A stretch of DNA of 64,000 bases from Musa acuminata AAA Group (lineage: Eukaryota > Streptophyta > Magnoliopsida > Zingiberales > Musaceae). Both the position numbers and the translations under genes were made by a program. Positions 1 to 9,615 of this stretch are shown piece after piece. Each line of letters starts with the position of its first letter. Position 1 is the first letter of the stretch. The stretch lies in the NCBI RefSeq assembly GCF_036884655.1, contig NC_088356.1, forward strand, positions 18,531,001 through 18,595,000, written 5' to 3'. Below the pieces are notes generated by a model, which saw only the letters and a program-made list of their open reading frames with translations, was not told the origin of the DNA and ran no database searches.

Positions 1-423
1 TGATTAAGTTGTAATCACATGAGGAGGCGCAACGGGAGTATGGATGCGATAGCGGGACCCACGAGACGGACGATCGCAATGCATGGAGATGTATCGAGAT
101 GTCAATAGAATCGACGAAGACGAGATGGACGATCACAAGGCATGGAGATGCACCGTTGTACACATAGATCTTGATGTGAGTGATTAGTCCTATTGGCTCG
201 GGCCTAATCACATTAGGTTGTGTTCCATGATCATCTAGTGTGATTGCTTATACACATACTATATATGTATATATATTTGCATGCGATGTAGATATATATT
301 AAATATGTACATGTGTGACATGTCATAATAGGAGACCAAATCATAGAAACCCCTCGCTCGATAATATTAAGTCGGTAAACATGAGACAATTAGGTTAAGT
401 TGTAGGTAGGGATCGATTCCCGG

Positions 424-738
424 TGTAGGTTGAGTTGGTCGAGTCCCTCAAGGCTCACCTATATCACGATTCGCTATCTTGCCTACAATATAGAGATGTC
501 ACTAGTAACCTAAGGACATGGTATACTTAGTTGAGCCCCTCGAGGGTATATCATCGAATCAAACTCATCTTGTAACGATGGTGTTGACTTAAATGAGCAT
601 AATGATTGGTTGAGTCTCTCAAGACCATAGCAATTCGGAGGCCTTATAGGACGGGAATCACAAGGAGTTGTGATCGGTAAGAGTTGCCTACCTTTTGGGC
701 TTAGTGTGATTGGTCGAGTCCCTTGAGGTTACACTAAG
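424..738 (+). repeat. B1 leader: four stem-loops with a shared apical hairpin
   Basis: Four copies of a core of the type GGTCGAGTCCCTCGAG occur at 424-463, 520-552, about 590-640 and 700-738. The core itself folds (TCGAG, loop TCC, CTCGA; variants TTGAG/CTCAA and TCGAG/CTTGA still pair). Each core is flanked by its own, different inverted repeat, for example CTTAGTGTGA / TTACACTAAG at 700-709 and 729-738 (ten pairs, one G-U) and GGTATAC / GTATATC at 520-526 and 546-552. The third copy is decayed in B1. The same four units recur in the same order twice in B2. Function unknown; they lie in the transcribed leader before gag. Confidence 0.8.
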
Positions 739-922
739 ATGCTGATTGGATCCTAATCCCCCCTAGAAGTCTGCCGGAGACTTCCGTTTCACGTGCTGAG
801 GGTGTCGCGTGACTTGCCAGTAAAATAGTGGGGGCATATTAAGATAGAAGTCCATATCTTGATTGTTTATGTTTTACAAAATCTGCATGTTATTCATTTT
901 TGCTACATCTTTATTTTTGAAA

Positions 923-1740
923 ATATCACATTCAAATCCCTTACATGGTATGCTTGATGTCAACCATCTCACTAGTCCAAATTATATGGATTGGCTCCAC
1001 AACTTGAGAATTGTTCTCATAGTGGAGAAAATCACGTACGACCTTGATATAGTACTAGGATGAGATCACTCGCTCCGTGAAGTACATTGATGACTCCACT
1101 CTTGCTCAGTGCTACATGTTGGGCTCTATGACTCCTGAGTTATAAAGACAACATGAAAAGATGGATGCCAAATCAATTTTCCTACATGTCCATAAATTAT
1201 TTGAGGAATAGGAAAAGACTCAACGATATGAGATATCCAAGAGCCTCTTCCGTACTAGGATGACTAAGGGGACACCGGTTCAGGTCTTAAAGATAATTGA
1301 GTGGATAGAGAAACTCACAGGTCTAAGAATGGTCCTAGAGGATAACTTGTGTATGGACATTGTGCTTTAGTCCCTACCAGATTCCTTTTCATAGTTCATA
1401 ATGAATTTTAATATGAACAAGCTTGAGGTGACTCTCCTAGAGCTCCTCAATATGTTGAGGGAGGCAGAGAGCACTATCAAAAAGAAGAAGCCAGTTCTCT
1501 ACACTGGTGAGACTAAAAAGAAAAGAAAAGCAGAAATGTCTCTTAAGAAGGGCAAGGGCAAGGGCAGACCAGGTAAAACAAAAGTTGCTAAGAAAGACCC
1601 GACAAAGGATAAAGGCCAGTGCTTCCACGGTGGTAAAGATGGGCACTGGAAGATAAACTGCAAAGAGCACCTTGCGGAGAGGGTAAAACATAAGCTTGGA
1701 GAAGCTTTAGGTACATTCATGATCAATCTCCAATTGTCAG
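923..1740 (+). pseudogene. B1 gag remnant
   Basis: Degenerate Copia gag, the particle-forming protein. Against B2 (gag ATG at 37831) the start codon here reads ATA at 923. The reading frame is broken several times; the longest open piece (1401 onward) is a lysine-rich segment leading into a zinc knuckle. The knuckle reads [14 protein letters not shown] near 1620-1660, so the second cysteine of the CX2CX4HX4C pattern is glycine and RNA binding should be lost. It runs in the direction of the protease remnant that follows. Confidence 0.75.
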
Positions 1741-3487
1741 ATTTTTATGATAGTGCATTGGTATTTGATACCAGTATTCCTTATCATATCTGCTATTTAT
1801 TGTAGACTCTAGCAAAACCGAGGAGATTGACGAGAGGAATATTGCATAAAGGTTTATTTATGCTAGACACTGCTCTATATATCATTAATATAAGTGTGTC
1901 TAAGAGGAAACGAGATGAGGTGAACAGTGCATACATATTGGCATAGTAGGCTAGGTCACATCCATAAGGGAATGATTCAAAAGTTGCTAAAGAATGGATA
2001 TCTAGATCCATTCGACTATGAGTCATATGCAACTTGCGAGCCTTGCCTTCATGGAAAACTGACCAACTCTCCATTTAGTGGAACTGGAGAAAGAGCCATT
2101 GAGTTGTTGGAACTTATACATAGTGATGTATATGGACCCATGTCAATTCATGCCATTGGTGGTTACTCCTACTTTATTATCTTTACTGATGATTTCTCAA
2201 GGTATAGACATATGTACTTAATAAAGTACAAGTTCGAGGCTTTTGAGAAATTCACATAGTATAAGAATGAAGTGGAGAACCAAACATGAAAGAATATCAA
2301 GACTCTTATATCAGATCGAAAAGATGCGTACTTAAGTACAGAGTTTACTCAGTTCCTCAAGGACCATGGAATATTATCACAATGGACACCTCTTTATATA
2401 CCTCAGCTCAATGATATGCTTGAAAGGAGGAATCGTACATTGTTAGACATGGTACGATCCATAATGAGTTTCGTTGACCTACCCATCTCATTCTGGGGAT
2501 ATGCCCTAGAGACCACAGCTTACCTTCTGAACAGAGTTCTAACTAAGTCGATAGTATCTATACCATATGAGATATGGAAAAGAAAGAAGCCCGATCTTAA
2601 GGTTGTTAAGATTTAGGACTGCCCTGCCCACGTTAAAAGATACAACCTTGATAAGTTGGAATCGAGGACAAAGCAGTGCAAGTTCGTGGGATACCCCAAG
2701 GAAACTAATGATTAGTATTTCTATCATTTAGAGGACCAAAAGGTCTTTGTAGTCAATAGAGCAGTGTTCATTGAGAAGGAACACATTCTTAGTGGAGAAA
2801 GTGGGAGCATGATAGAGTTGAGCGAGGTTGGAGAACCTAGCTCCGACACCACTCTACAGCCAGAGTCTGTTCAAGTACCTAACACACAAGCCTCCTGAGA
2901 GATATATGGGATATATTAGAGGAGAGGATGTTGAGGATATTGATCCTCAAACCTACGAGGAGGCTATTATGAGTATAGACTCTAGGAAGTGGCAAGAAGC
3001 CATGGATTCTGAGATGGATTCCATGTACTCCAACAAGGTTTGGAACCTAGTTGATGTGCCCAAGGGTATTGTACCCACCGATTGCAAGTGGGTCTTTAAG
3101 AAAAAGATCATAGTAGATGGAAAGATAGAGACCTATAAAGCAAGGCTAGTGGCTAAAGGGTATCATCAAAGGCAAGGTGTTGACTATGACAAAACCATCT
3201 CACCCGTAACAATACGAAAATCCATCTAAATTCTATTGGCTATTACAGTACACTATGATTATGAGATCTGGCAAATGGATGTGAAAATTATATTTCTCAA
3301 TGGGAACCTCGAGGACGAGGTGTATATGATACAACATGAGGGATTCATGTCCAAGGACTGCCTAAATAAGGTGTGCAGGTTGCTTAGATCTATTTATGGA
3401 CTAAAGCAAGCTTCCTAAAGTTGGAACATAAGATTTGATGAGGCAATCAGATCTTATGACTTCGTTCGGAATAAAGATGAGCCTTGT
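1741..3487 (+). pseudogene. B1 pol remnant, protease to first half of reverse transcriptase
   Basis: The protease site near 1771 reads FDTSIP instead of a DTG motif. The pre-integrase HHCC segment (WHSRLGHIHKG, then CEPCLHGK) is at about 1936-2060, the integrase core at about 2110-2480 (HSDVYGPM, FTDDFSRY, then LERRNRTLLDM), and the RT start at about 2990-3420 ([34 protein letters not shown]). Several in-frame stops are present, for example after the KPDLKVVKI segment at 2616. The gene is cut at 3487 by F1 before the YVDD motif, which is found at about 12340. Confidence 0.85.
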
Positions 3488-3624
3488 TGTTAGGATCGAG
3501 AGCACTAAGAGGGGGGGTGAATTAGTGCAGCGGATATCTTTTAGCGATTAAAAACAAAAGCTGCGTTCGTTCGATAAAAATCAGTTTTGAAGCAAAAGCC
3601 GACTCAAAGATAACTTATGACTAA

Positions 3625-4100
3625 GTGCAGTTTACGTCTAAACGTAGTTTACGTCTAAACACAATTTACGTTTAAATGCAGTTTGCGTCTAAACGCAGTT
3701 TTACGTCTAAATGCAGATTTACGTCTAAACGCAGATTTACGTCTAAACGCAGATTTACGTCCAAACTCAGTTTACGTCTAAAATGCAGTTTTACGTTTAA
3801 ACGTAGTTTACGTCTAAACGTAGTTTCACGTCTAAAACGTAGATTTACGTCTAAACGCAGATTTACGTCTAAACGCAGTTTACGTCTAAGCGCAGTTTGC
3901 GTCTAAACACAGTTTGCGTCTAAGCGCAGTTTACGTCTAAACGCAGCTTACGTCTAAACGCAGTTTGCGTCTAAACGCAGTTTACGTCTAAGCGCAGTTT
4001 ACGTCTAAACGCAGTTTGCGTCTAAACGCAGTTTGCGTCTAAACGCAGTTTGCGTCTAAACGCAGTTTGCGTCTAAACGCAGTTTGCGTCTAAACGCAGA
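3625..4100. repeat. 17-18-bp tandem repeats in the F1 LTR
   Basis: About 27 head-to-tail units of the type ACGTCTAAACGCAGTTT, some 18 bp long with an extra T or A. The matching array is in the other LTR at about 9753-10228. Both arrays end at the same offset (613 bp) from their LTR start although their unit composition differs: the right copy has one unit fewer before the CAGCTT variant and one more after it. There are no unique spacers. Confidence 0.9.
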
Positions 4101-4490
4101 TGACAGTTTGCAGTTCTAAATGAAATCAAGACGTAAACGTAAACTGCACAGAACCTTGTTCGTAAAAGCGCAGAAGACAGTTTGCAGTTGTAAATGAAAT
4201 CAAGACGTGAACGTAAACTGCACAGAACCTTGTCCGTAAAAAAGGCGCAGAAGATAGTTTGCAGTTGTAAGTGAAATCAAGACGTAAACGTAAACTGCAC
4301 AGAACTCATTCGTAAAAGCGCAGAGAGACAGTTTGCAGTTTGTAGATGGAATCAAGACGTAAACGTAAACTGCACAGAATTCGTTCGTAAAAGCACAGAG
4401 AGCAGTTTGCAGTTTGTAAATGGAATTAAGATGTGAACGTAAACTGCACAGAACTCGTTCGTAAAAGCACGGAAGACAGTTCTGCAGAAT
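4101..4490. repeat. About 75-bp tandem repeats in the F1 LTR
   Basis: Five full copies and a partial one, each containing ACAGTTTGCAGT, then CAAGACGTAAACGTAAACTG, CACAGAAC and TTCGTAAAAGC. The matching array is at about 10229-10615. LTR C holds only two comparable units at about 55425-55660 (opposite orientation), so this block expanded in the F1 lineage. Confidence 0.85.
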
Positions 4491-4659
4491 CAAACGTAAA
4501 CGTAAACTGTAATGTACGAAAATACGAATTTACGTCTGAATGCAGATTCGGAAGAACAGCACTTAGAACTTGTTCGTGAAAGCGCAGAGAGCAGTAGTAA
4601 TGAAGGAGGTTTGCAGTAATGATAAAGTGCTAAAAAATAAACGCAAACCAGAGATTTAG

Positions 4660-4690
4660 AGTGGTTCGGTCAGCCTTGACCTACTCCACT
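4660..4690 (-). other. Conserved U5 stem-loop, F1
   Basis: AGTGG (4660-4664) pairs with CCACT (4686-4690) and GGTCA (4668-4672) with TGACC (4677-4681), leaving small internal loops. The same nested stem-loop is in H (14648-14679), A2 (40755-40783 and its second LTR), C (55278-55308) and G (about 24321-24351). Confidence 0.65.
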
Positions 4691-4950
4691 TTTGGCTTCC
4701 TCCACCGACGAGGTCGCCGACGTCAACTAGGAGCCTTCCTTCAATAGGCGAAGGCCAACTACCCTCTTACAGATTCACTCCTTTTGACGGGCTCAGGAGA
4801 CAACCCTTACAAATGTTTTCTCTCCTCTCTTTACAACTCAAACTTGAAGAACAGAAGGAGGAGGAAAACTAGCAGTTTTGAGCTCTAAGAACCACTGAAA
4901 AGATCAAGATTTCCGCTTAGTTCTTGCTTTCTCAGTGCTGAATGGGTGGG

Positions 4951-4960
4951 GTATTTATAG
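4951..4960 (-). promoter_or_regulatory. F1 LTR TATA box
   Basis: CTATAAATAC on the minus strand, in the context GGGCCTATAAATACCCC. The second LTR has it at 11079-11088. It lies downstream, in the sense of transcription, of the dyad array at 5020-5310, so the start of transcription should be about 30 bp further on (near 4920). Confidence 0.8.
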
Positions 4961-5019
4961 GCCCCAACCCAATTCAAATTTGGAGCTCAAAACGATCAAA
5001 TCCCGGAATTCCGGGATCA

Positions 5020-5310
5020 GGCGGTTGCACCTCTTGACTGGAGAGGTTGCACCGCCTGGCAGAGCTCGAAGATCGAGCTCAGGCGGTGCCACCTCTCTGC
5101 CAGGGAGGTTGCACCGCCCAGTCTTGCTCGAAGACTGAGCTCAGGCGGTGCCACCTCTCTGTCAGGGAGGTTGCACCGCCCAGTCTAGCTCGAAGACTGA
5201 GCTCAGGCGGTGCCACCTCCCGGCTGGGGAGGTTGCACCGCCCAGTCTCACTGGGAGGCTTAGCCCAGGCAGTGCCACCTCCTGGCCTAGGCGGTTGCAC
5301 CTCCTGGCAC
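5020..5310. repeat. Dyad array upstream of the F1 TATA box
   Basis: Ten or so dyads of the form GGNGGT-NNN-ACCNCC, for example AGGCGGTGCCACCTC and GGAGGTTGCACCGCC, spaced by short stretches such as AGCTCGAAGA. The other LTR has the same array at 11148-11438. Arrays of the same dyad sit in the same place in H, A2, C and G. Confidence 0.85.
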
Positions 5311-6161
5311 TATTCCAGATCACTGGTTGGGCTCCAAACTTAGCCCAAACCAGTCCGAATTCGGGCCCAATTGGCCCAAGATTAAGTTAATGGGATCATC
5401 TCCCATTTTCCAACTTAATCAACGTGCTAACTACGATTAGATCTAAGACAATTTCTGCAGCTTTGCTTCGGTGCGTCAATCGCTTCTTCCGGTGAGTTTC
5501 CGGCGAACTTCCGCCGATCATCCGATGAACCCTCGGTGATGCTCCTGCGGACTTCCGGCAAACTCCTGGACTTTGCGACGATCCACTTGGCAAGTTCCGA
5601 CGAGCTTCGCTTGGCAAGCTTCTGGACTTCTCGGATCTGTTCTCGCAGAACCTCTGACGACCGTCCGAACTTCCGTCGAACTCTTGAACTCCCAATGTGA
5701 TCATGAACTTGACTCCGGCGCAACTCCCGCTGCTTGTCTAACTTTCATCGTAGTTAATCTTGCACACACAAAAATAAAAACTTCGATCGAGACAATTAAT
5801 CCTAAGCAATTAACCAAGTTGTCCGGCATGTCATTGGTCCCTCGACGCTTCGTCCGATTCTTCGGCGCATCGTCCTTTCCTGCAGCCTATTGCCCAATCG
5901 GCCTGTTGGCTCCGCAACTCCGATATCCTTGGCACAATACCCGCTCTTCTTGGCCCGATGCCCGAGTCCACGACCCGAAGCCTTCTGTCGATACGTCGAC
6001 CGATCCATCGGCCCGACGTCCAATCTTCTGACATGTTCCTCCGGCACAACATGATTTTCCTGCTTTAATTGTCTCATCCTGATCAAAGCATCCTGCGTCA
6101 CTCAAAACGCATATTAAATCATATATCAAGTAGTTTCATCATCAAAATACAAGATTCAACA

Positions 6162-8653
6162 ATCTCCCCCTTTTTGATGATGACAACCACTTGATGACGG
6201 AGTTAAACTTAACTCCCAGAGTTTAAACAAACTCCCCCTATCAATATGCCATATTGATAGAACCTTGAATTCAAACTGAATTCAAGTCATTGCAATATTC
6301 ATCATGAATACTTGCAGCACGTCAACATGAACATATGCATAAACTTATGCATCACATGTCATGTCATCAACATACTTCTCCCCCTTTGTCATCAACAAAA
6401 AGGAGAAGTATCACAATCAAGTGTTTGTGATATTGGTTCAACTTATTGCATGAAAAACATATTATCAAGTTTTATCATCATGCAATTTTGCTAGAAAATA
6501 TAGCAAGTTTTGAATCATGCTTAGTACATTCAAGCTATCAAGTTTTAGATATGCAAGTTTTACAGCATACAAGATAGCACTATTAGAACATGCAAGCTAG
6601 CAATTTAGAGATGTTCAAGAAAGCAACTCTTGCTTCTTGAGATATGCAAATTTGTCAAGTTTTGCTAGATGTGCAAGTTAGCATTTTTGCCTCTTGAGAT
6701 AGGCAAGATAACACATTTGCTTCTTTTGAGATAGCAACTTTTCGCTTCTCTTTAGACTACAAGCTAGCAATTTTTTTTTTACGATATACAAGTTAGCAAA
6801 AACTTCGAAAGCAAATGCAAGATAACTTTCTTGTGTAGGCTCATGATTATTGCTTCCTATTGTAATGTGCAGGTTGCAAGTCTTGCTTCTTGAGATATTC
6901 AAGATGGTGATGTTCAAGAAGACAACTTTTGCTTCTTGAAATAAGCAAGTTAGCAATCTTTGCTACTTAAGATAGGCAAGCTAGCAATCAAGTTTTTGCA
7001 TCTTCTTGACTTGTGCAAGCTAGCTATCTCCCCCTTTGTCATTGTCAAAAAGAAAGGAAGAATACAGTTTTGTAGTTCTTTTTCCTTTTACAACGATTTC
7101 AAAATCATGACAAAGGATGAATAATCCAGTTATGAATGTCAAGACAATTTTTCATCATGAATATTTTATCATTGCATTATCATAAGTTGAAGTATTACAT
7201 GCATAATATCATATCATCATTCATAATTACATTAATGTTTCAATATAGCAATTTCTTCTCAAAATGTGTAACTTAGCACTCATCATGATTTACATCATAT
7301 GCAATACATCACATCATAATTAGAAAGCACAAGTATTGCATGCATAATTGCAAATCATAAATGTTTCATATCATGATGGTATCAATTTTGTCAAATTATA
7401 TCCTACCATGCATGATCAATAACTCCTCATTTGTATTTCATGCATTATTTCATTTCATCTCATAAGGAATATCAAGAAAAGTTATTGGATGAGGAGATAA
7501 ATATTTTATGAATACACGGAATTGTATAAAAATCATATCATAAGTGTTTCGTGTATTCATATTATCACATGAAGCATATTATCATTTTTGAGATTCATAA
7601 CATGAATAATGTTATTACTATTTCATCAAAATCAATTTCGAGATTCACACAATATCATGAAATCATTAATCTCGATAAGATGGGAAAAGCATTTTATTTT
7701 TAAGTGATTCTTTTAACACATCATAAAAAAAAAAAAAAAAAACTCATTCATAATTCAAGTGATTTACAAGATATCATAAATGAATTTATCACTTGTATTT
7801 CATCAAAATCGAGAACTCTAGAGATAGAAAATGATTGAAGCATTTAACATGATTGAAGCATGTTTCATATTTAAAGTGTATCTTATGTCGTAAATACAAA
7901 TCAAGCATTTGACAAATCTGAAATCATCCTCAAAATTACATTCAATAAATTCATGTATGACAAGCATAGATTTATTGAAAGATCAATAAGATAGAGGATT
8001 ACATTTCAAGTGTTCATCAATTGTAGCATTTCATAATATGGTAAGATATCAATGCGTAAAATTACGATACAAGTTCTTGATATCTTAACGCATGATGCAA
8101 ACATGGCATAATGCAAATTTGGCAATCATAGCATCAATTCATATATCTCTTGATGATGCAAGCATGGGATAATCATAGCATAGTGTTTATAGCATCAATT
8201 CATATATTTCTCCCCTTTTTTAAGTGTTTCATCTTAAGTGGTCGATTTCATGTTAGCAAGCCTTTTCATTTATGTCAAATGAAAACATGCATCAACGTTT
8301 AGGATCGTAAAATGAATTTCATCATAAAACCATCAATCACAAAAATCATCATGTATATCTCATGCATGAAATTGTCAATCAAAATATTTAATTTCATCAT
8401 TATGCATTTCTTCAAATCAAACATGATCTTTAATCAAAATCGAGAAATAACAATGGAAATCAACGTAATGCACATTATTACTTCTTAACCATGATTTCAT
8501 ATTTTCAATCAAGATCATTTTATTTGTTTATAAAATATGTAATATTATCATTTTCGAAATTACTTAGTATGATCATAATAATTTTTTTTTTTAACATGTA
8601 ATTTTTAAGAAAATTAATTCTAAACTAAAAGAGAAAAATACATCATGAAAGCA
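6162..8653 (-). other. F1 noncoding 3' region
   Basis: AT-rich and without a credible ORF. A polypurine tract (minus strand AAAAAGGGGGAGA, 6163-6175) abuts the LTR as expected for plus-strand priming. Further PPT-like tracts are at 6375-6390 (in a hairpin, 6372-6411) and 7027-7040. From 6480 to 7030 there are loose repeats around GCAAGCTAGCAA and CTTGAGATATGCAAG; comparable words occur in G at 26950-27290. A run of A residues is at about 7724-7742. Nothing else is recognisable. Confidence 0.7.
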
Positions 8654-9565
8654 TCAAGTAATTTCAAAATAAATTAGGGGGATTTCGATTACCTCATCAT
8701 TGTGGGCTGTTAAGGCGTAGTTTGCCGCCTTGCTTTTGTTGACTTTCTCTTCTTCGGAGGAGCTCGATTCATCCCAATTTTTGTTCTTCTTCTTGCGTTT
8801 AAAGCAAGTAGTTTGATTCTTTTTGCTTTTTAATTTTCGTTTCATTTGTAGTTTAAGTTCACCATCACTTGAGCTTATGCTCGAGTGGTCTTCAAATGTT
8901 CTATGTCCCAAATCCTTCCTGTTCTTTGGAAGGTGGTTCTCAAGTTCTTCACGTGCATTGCACGTCATTTCATATGTGATCAATGAACCAATTAGTTCTT
9001 CAAGTGGAAATTGGTTCAAGTTTTTCGATTCTTGAATAGCAGTTACTTTTGAATCCCAAGTTTTAGAAAGTGAGCGCAAAACTTTGTTAACGAGTTCAAA
9101 ATCCGAAAAGCTTTTACCAAGTGATTTTAAACCATTGACGACATCCGTAAAACGGGTGTACATGTCAACAACGGTTTCGCTTGGTTTCATATGAAAAAGC
9201 TCGAAATCATGCAGTAAAATATTAACTTTCGAGTCTTTGACTCTACTAGTTCCCTCGTGCGTGATTTCAAGAGCACGCCAAATATCGAAAGCCGTTTCGC
9301 ACAAAGAAACCCGATTGAACTCATTTTTGTCCAAAGCGCAAAATAAGGCATTCATAGCCTTTGCGTTTAAAGAAAAATACTTCTTCTCCAAATCCGACCA
9401 TTCGTTCATCGGTTTGGAGGGAAGTTGAAAACCGTTTTCAACAATATTCCATAAATCCAGATTCAGAGAAATCAAGAAAACTCTCATTCGAGTTTTCCAA
9501 TAAGTGTAGTCCAATCCGTTAAAGAACGGTGGACGAACAACCGATAAGCCCTCTTGAAGAGCCAT
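8654..9565 (-). CDS. F1 gag-like protein without zinc knuckle (303 aa)
   Basis: An open reading frame starting at the ATG at 9563-9565, 37 bp after the PBS. Residues 1-200 align by eye with the N-terminal UBN2-type gag domain of A2 and C (FFNGLDYTYWKTRMRVFL, then KAMNALFCALDKNEFNRVS, then LEELIGSLITYEMTC). Past residue 235 it is lysine- and serine-rich (KKNQTTCFKRKKKNKN, SSSSEEEK) and ends at 303, where A2 gag continues to 521 with two CCHC knuckles; here only one cysteine remains. It should still be able to assemble with other Gag but not bind RNA by zinc knuckles. G has the same kind of shortened gag. Confidence 0.85.
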   Translation of the reverse strand: MALQEGLSVVRPPFFNGLDYTYWKTRMRVFLISLNLDLWNIVENGFQLPSKPMNEWSDLEKKYFSLNAKAMNALFCALDKNEFNRVSLCETAFDIWRALEITHEGTSRVKDSKVNILLHDFELFHMKPSETVVDMYTRFTDVVNGLKSLGKSFSDFELVNKVLRSLSKTWDSKVTAIQESKNLNQFPLEELIGSLITYEMTCNAREELENHLPKNRKDLGHRTFEDHSSISSSDGELKLQMKRKLKSKKNQTTCFKRKKKNKNWDESSSSEEEKVNKSKAANYALTAHNDEVIEIPLIYFEIT

Positions 9566-9601
9566 TTCTCTCGGGTGTAAATCCGAAATGAGAAATACCC
9601 C

Positions 9602-9613
9602 GCTCTGATACCA
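9602..9613 (-). other. F1 primer-binding site
   Basis: The + strand reads GCTCTGATACCA, i.e. TGGTATCAGAGC on the element strand, two bases inside the 5' LTR. This matches the 3' end complement of plant initiator-methionine tRNA. Confidence 0.93.
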
Positions 9614-9615
9614 AT

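Larger units (their letters stand above)
1..3487 (+). mobile_element. Ty1-copia element B1 (Tork/Angela-like), 5' portion
   Basis: This is the internal region (leader, gag, first part of pol) of a Copia element whose 5' LTR lies left of the window. It is homologous along its whole length to 36232-40020 (element B2). It stops at 3487, where minus-strand element F1 is inserted with direct repeats CTTGT at 3483-3487 and 12290-12294; the reverse transcriptase resumes at 12290. The order of protease, integrase, reverse transcriptase and RNase H is that of Ty1-copia. The clade name is a judgement from motif style. The element is dead: its gag start codon and several catalytic positions are mutated. 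Confidence 0.9.
3488..6161 (-). repeat. F1 LTR (3' LTR in element orientation)
   Basis: Begins TGTTAGGATCGAGAGC and ends GATTCAACA on the + strand. Read in element orientation it contains a U3 rich in GAACTTCCG-type units (5460-5710), a dyad array (5020-5310), TATA at 4951-4960, two sets of tandem repeats (3625-4480) and a U5 end with a poly-G tract inside an inverted repeat (3502-3528). Its length, 2674 bp, is about twice that of the other SIRE LTRs here, mostly because of the tandem repeats. Confidence 0.92.

Noticed and set aside
700..738. GGTCGAGTCCC looks like the T-arm of a tRNA (GGTTCGANTCC).
   Set aside because: The loop is one base short, no acceptor, D or anticodon arm surrounds it, and the word recurs four times in a row with other flanks.
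3625..4100. Regular short repeats resembling a CRISPR array.
   Set aside because: Units are contiguous without spacers, lie inside an LTR present twice, and the DNA is plant nuclear.
5460..5710. GAACTTCCG repeats as heat-shock elements (GAA/TTC alternation).
   Set aside because: Spacing between GAA and TTC is one or four bases rather than two, so the canonical nGAAnnTTCn pattern is not met consistently.
5573..6031. 152-codon ORF conserved at 11701-12159.
   Set aside because: Both copies are in the two LTRs of F1, so likeness is automatic. The frame runs through the U3 GAACTTCCG repeats and has no motif.
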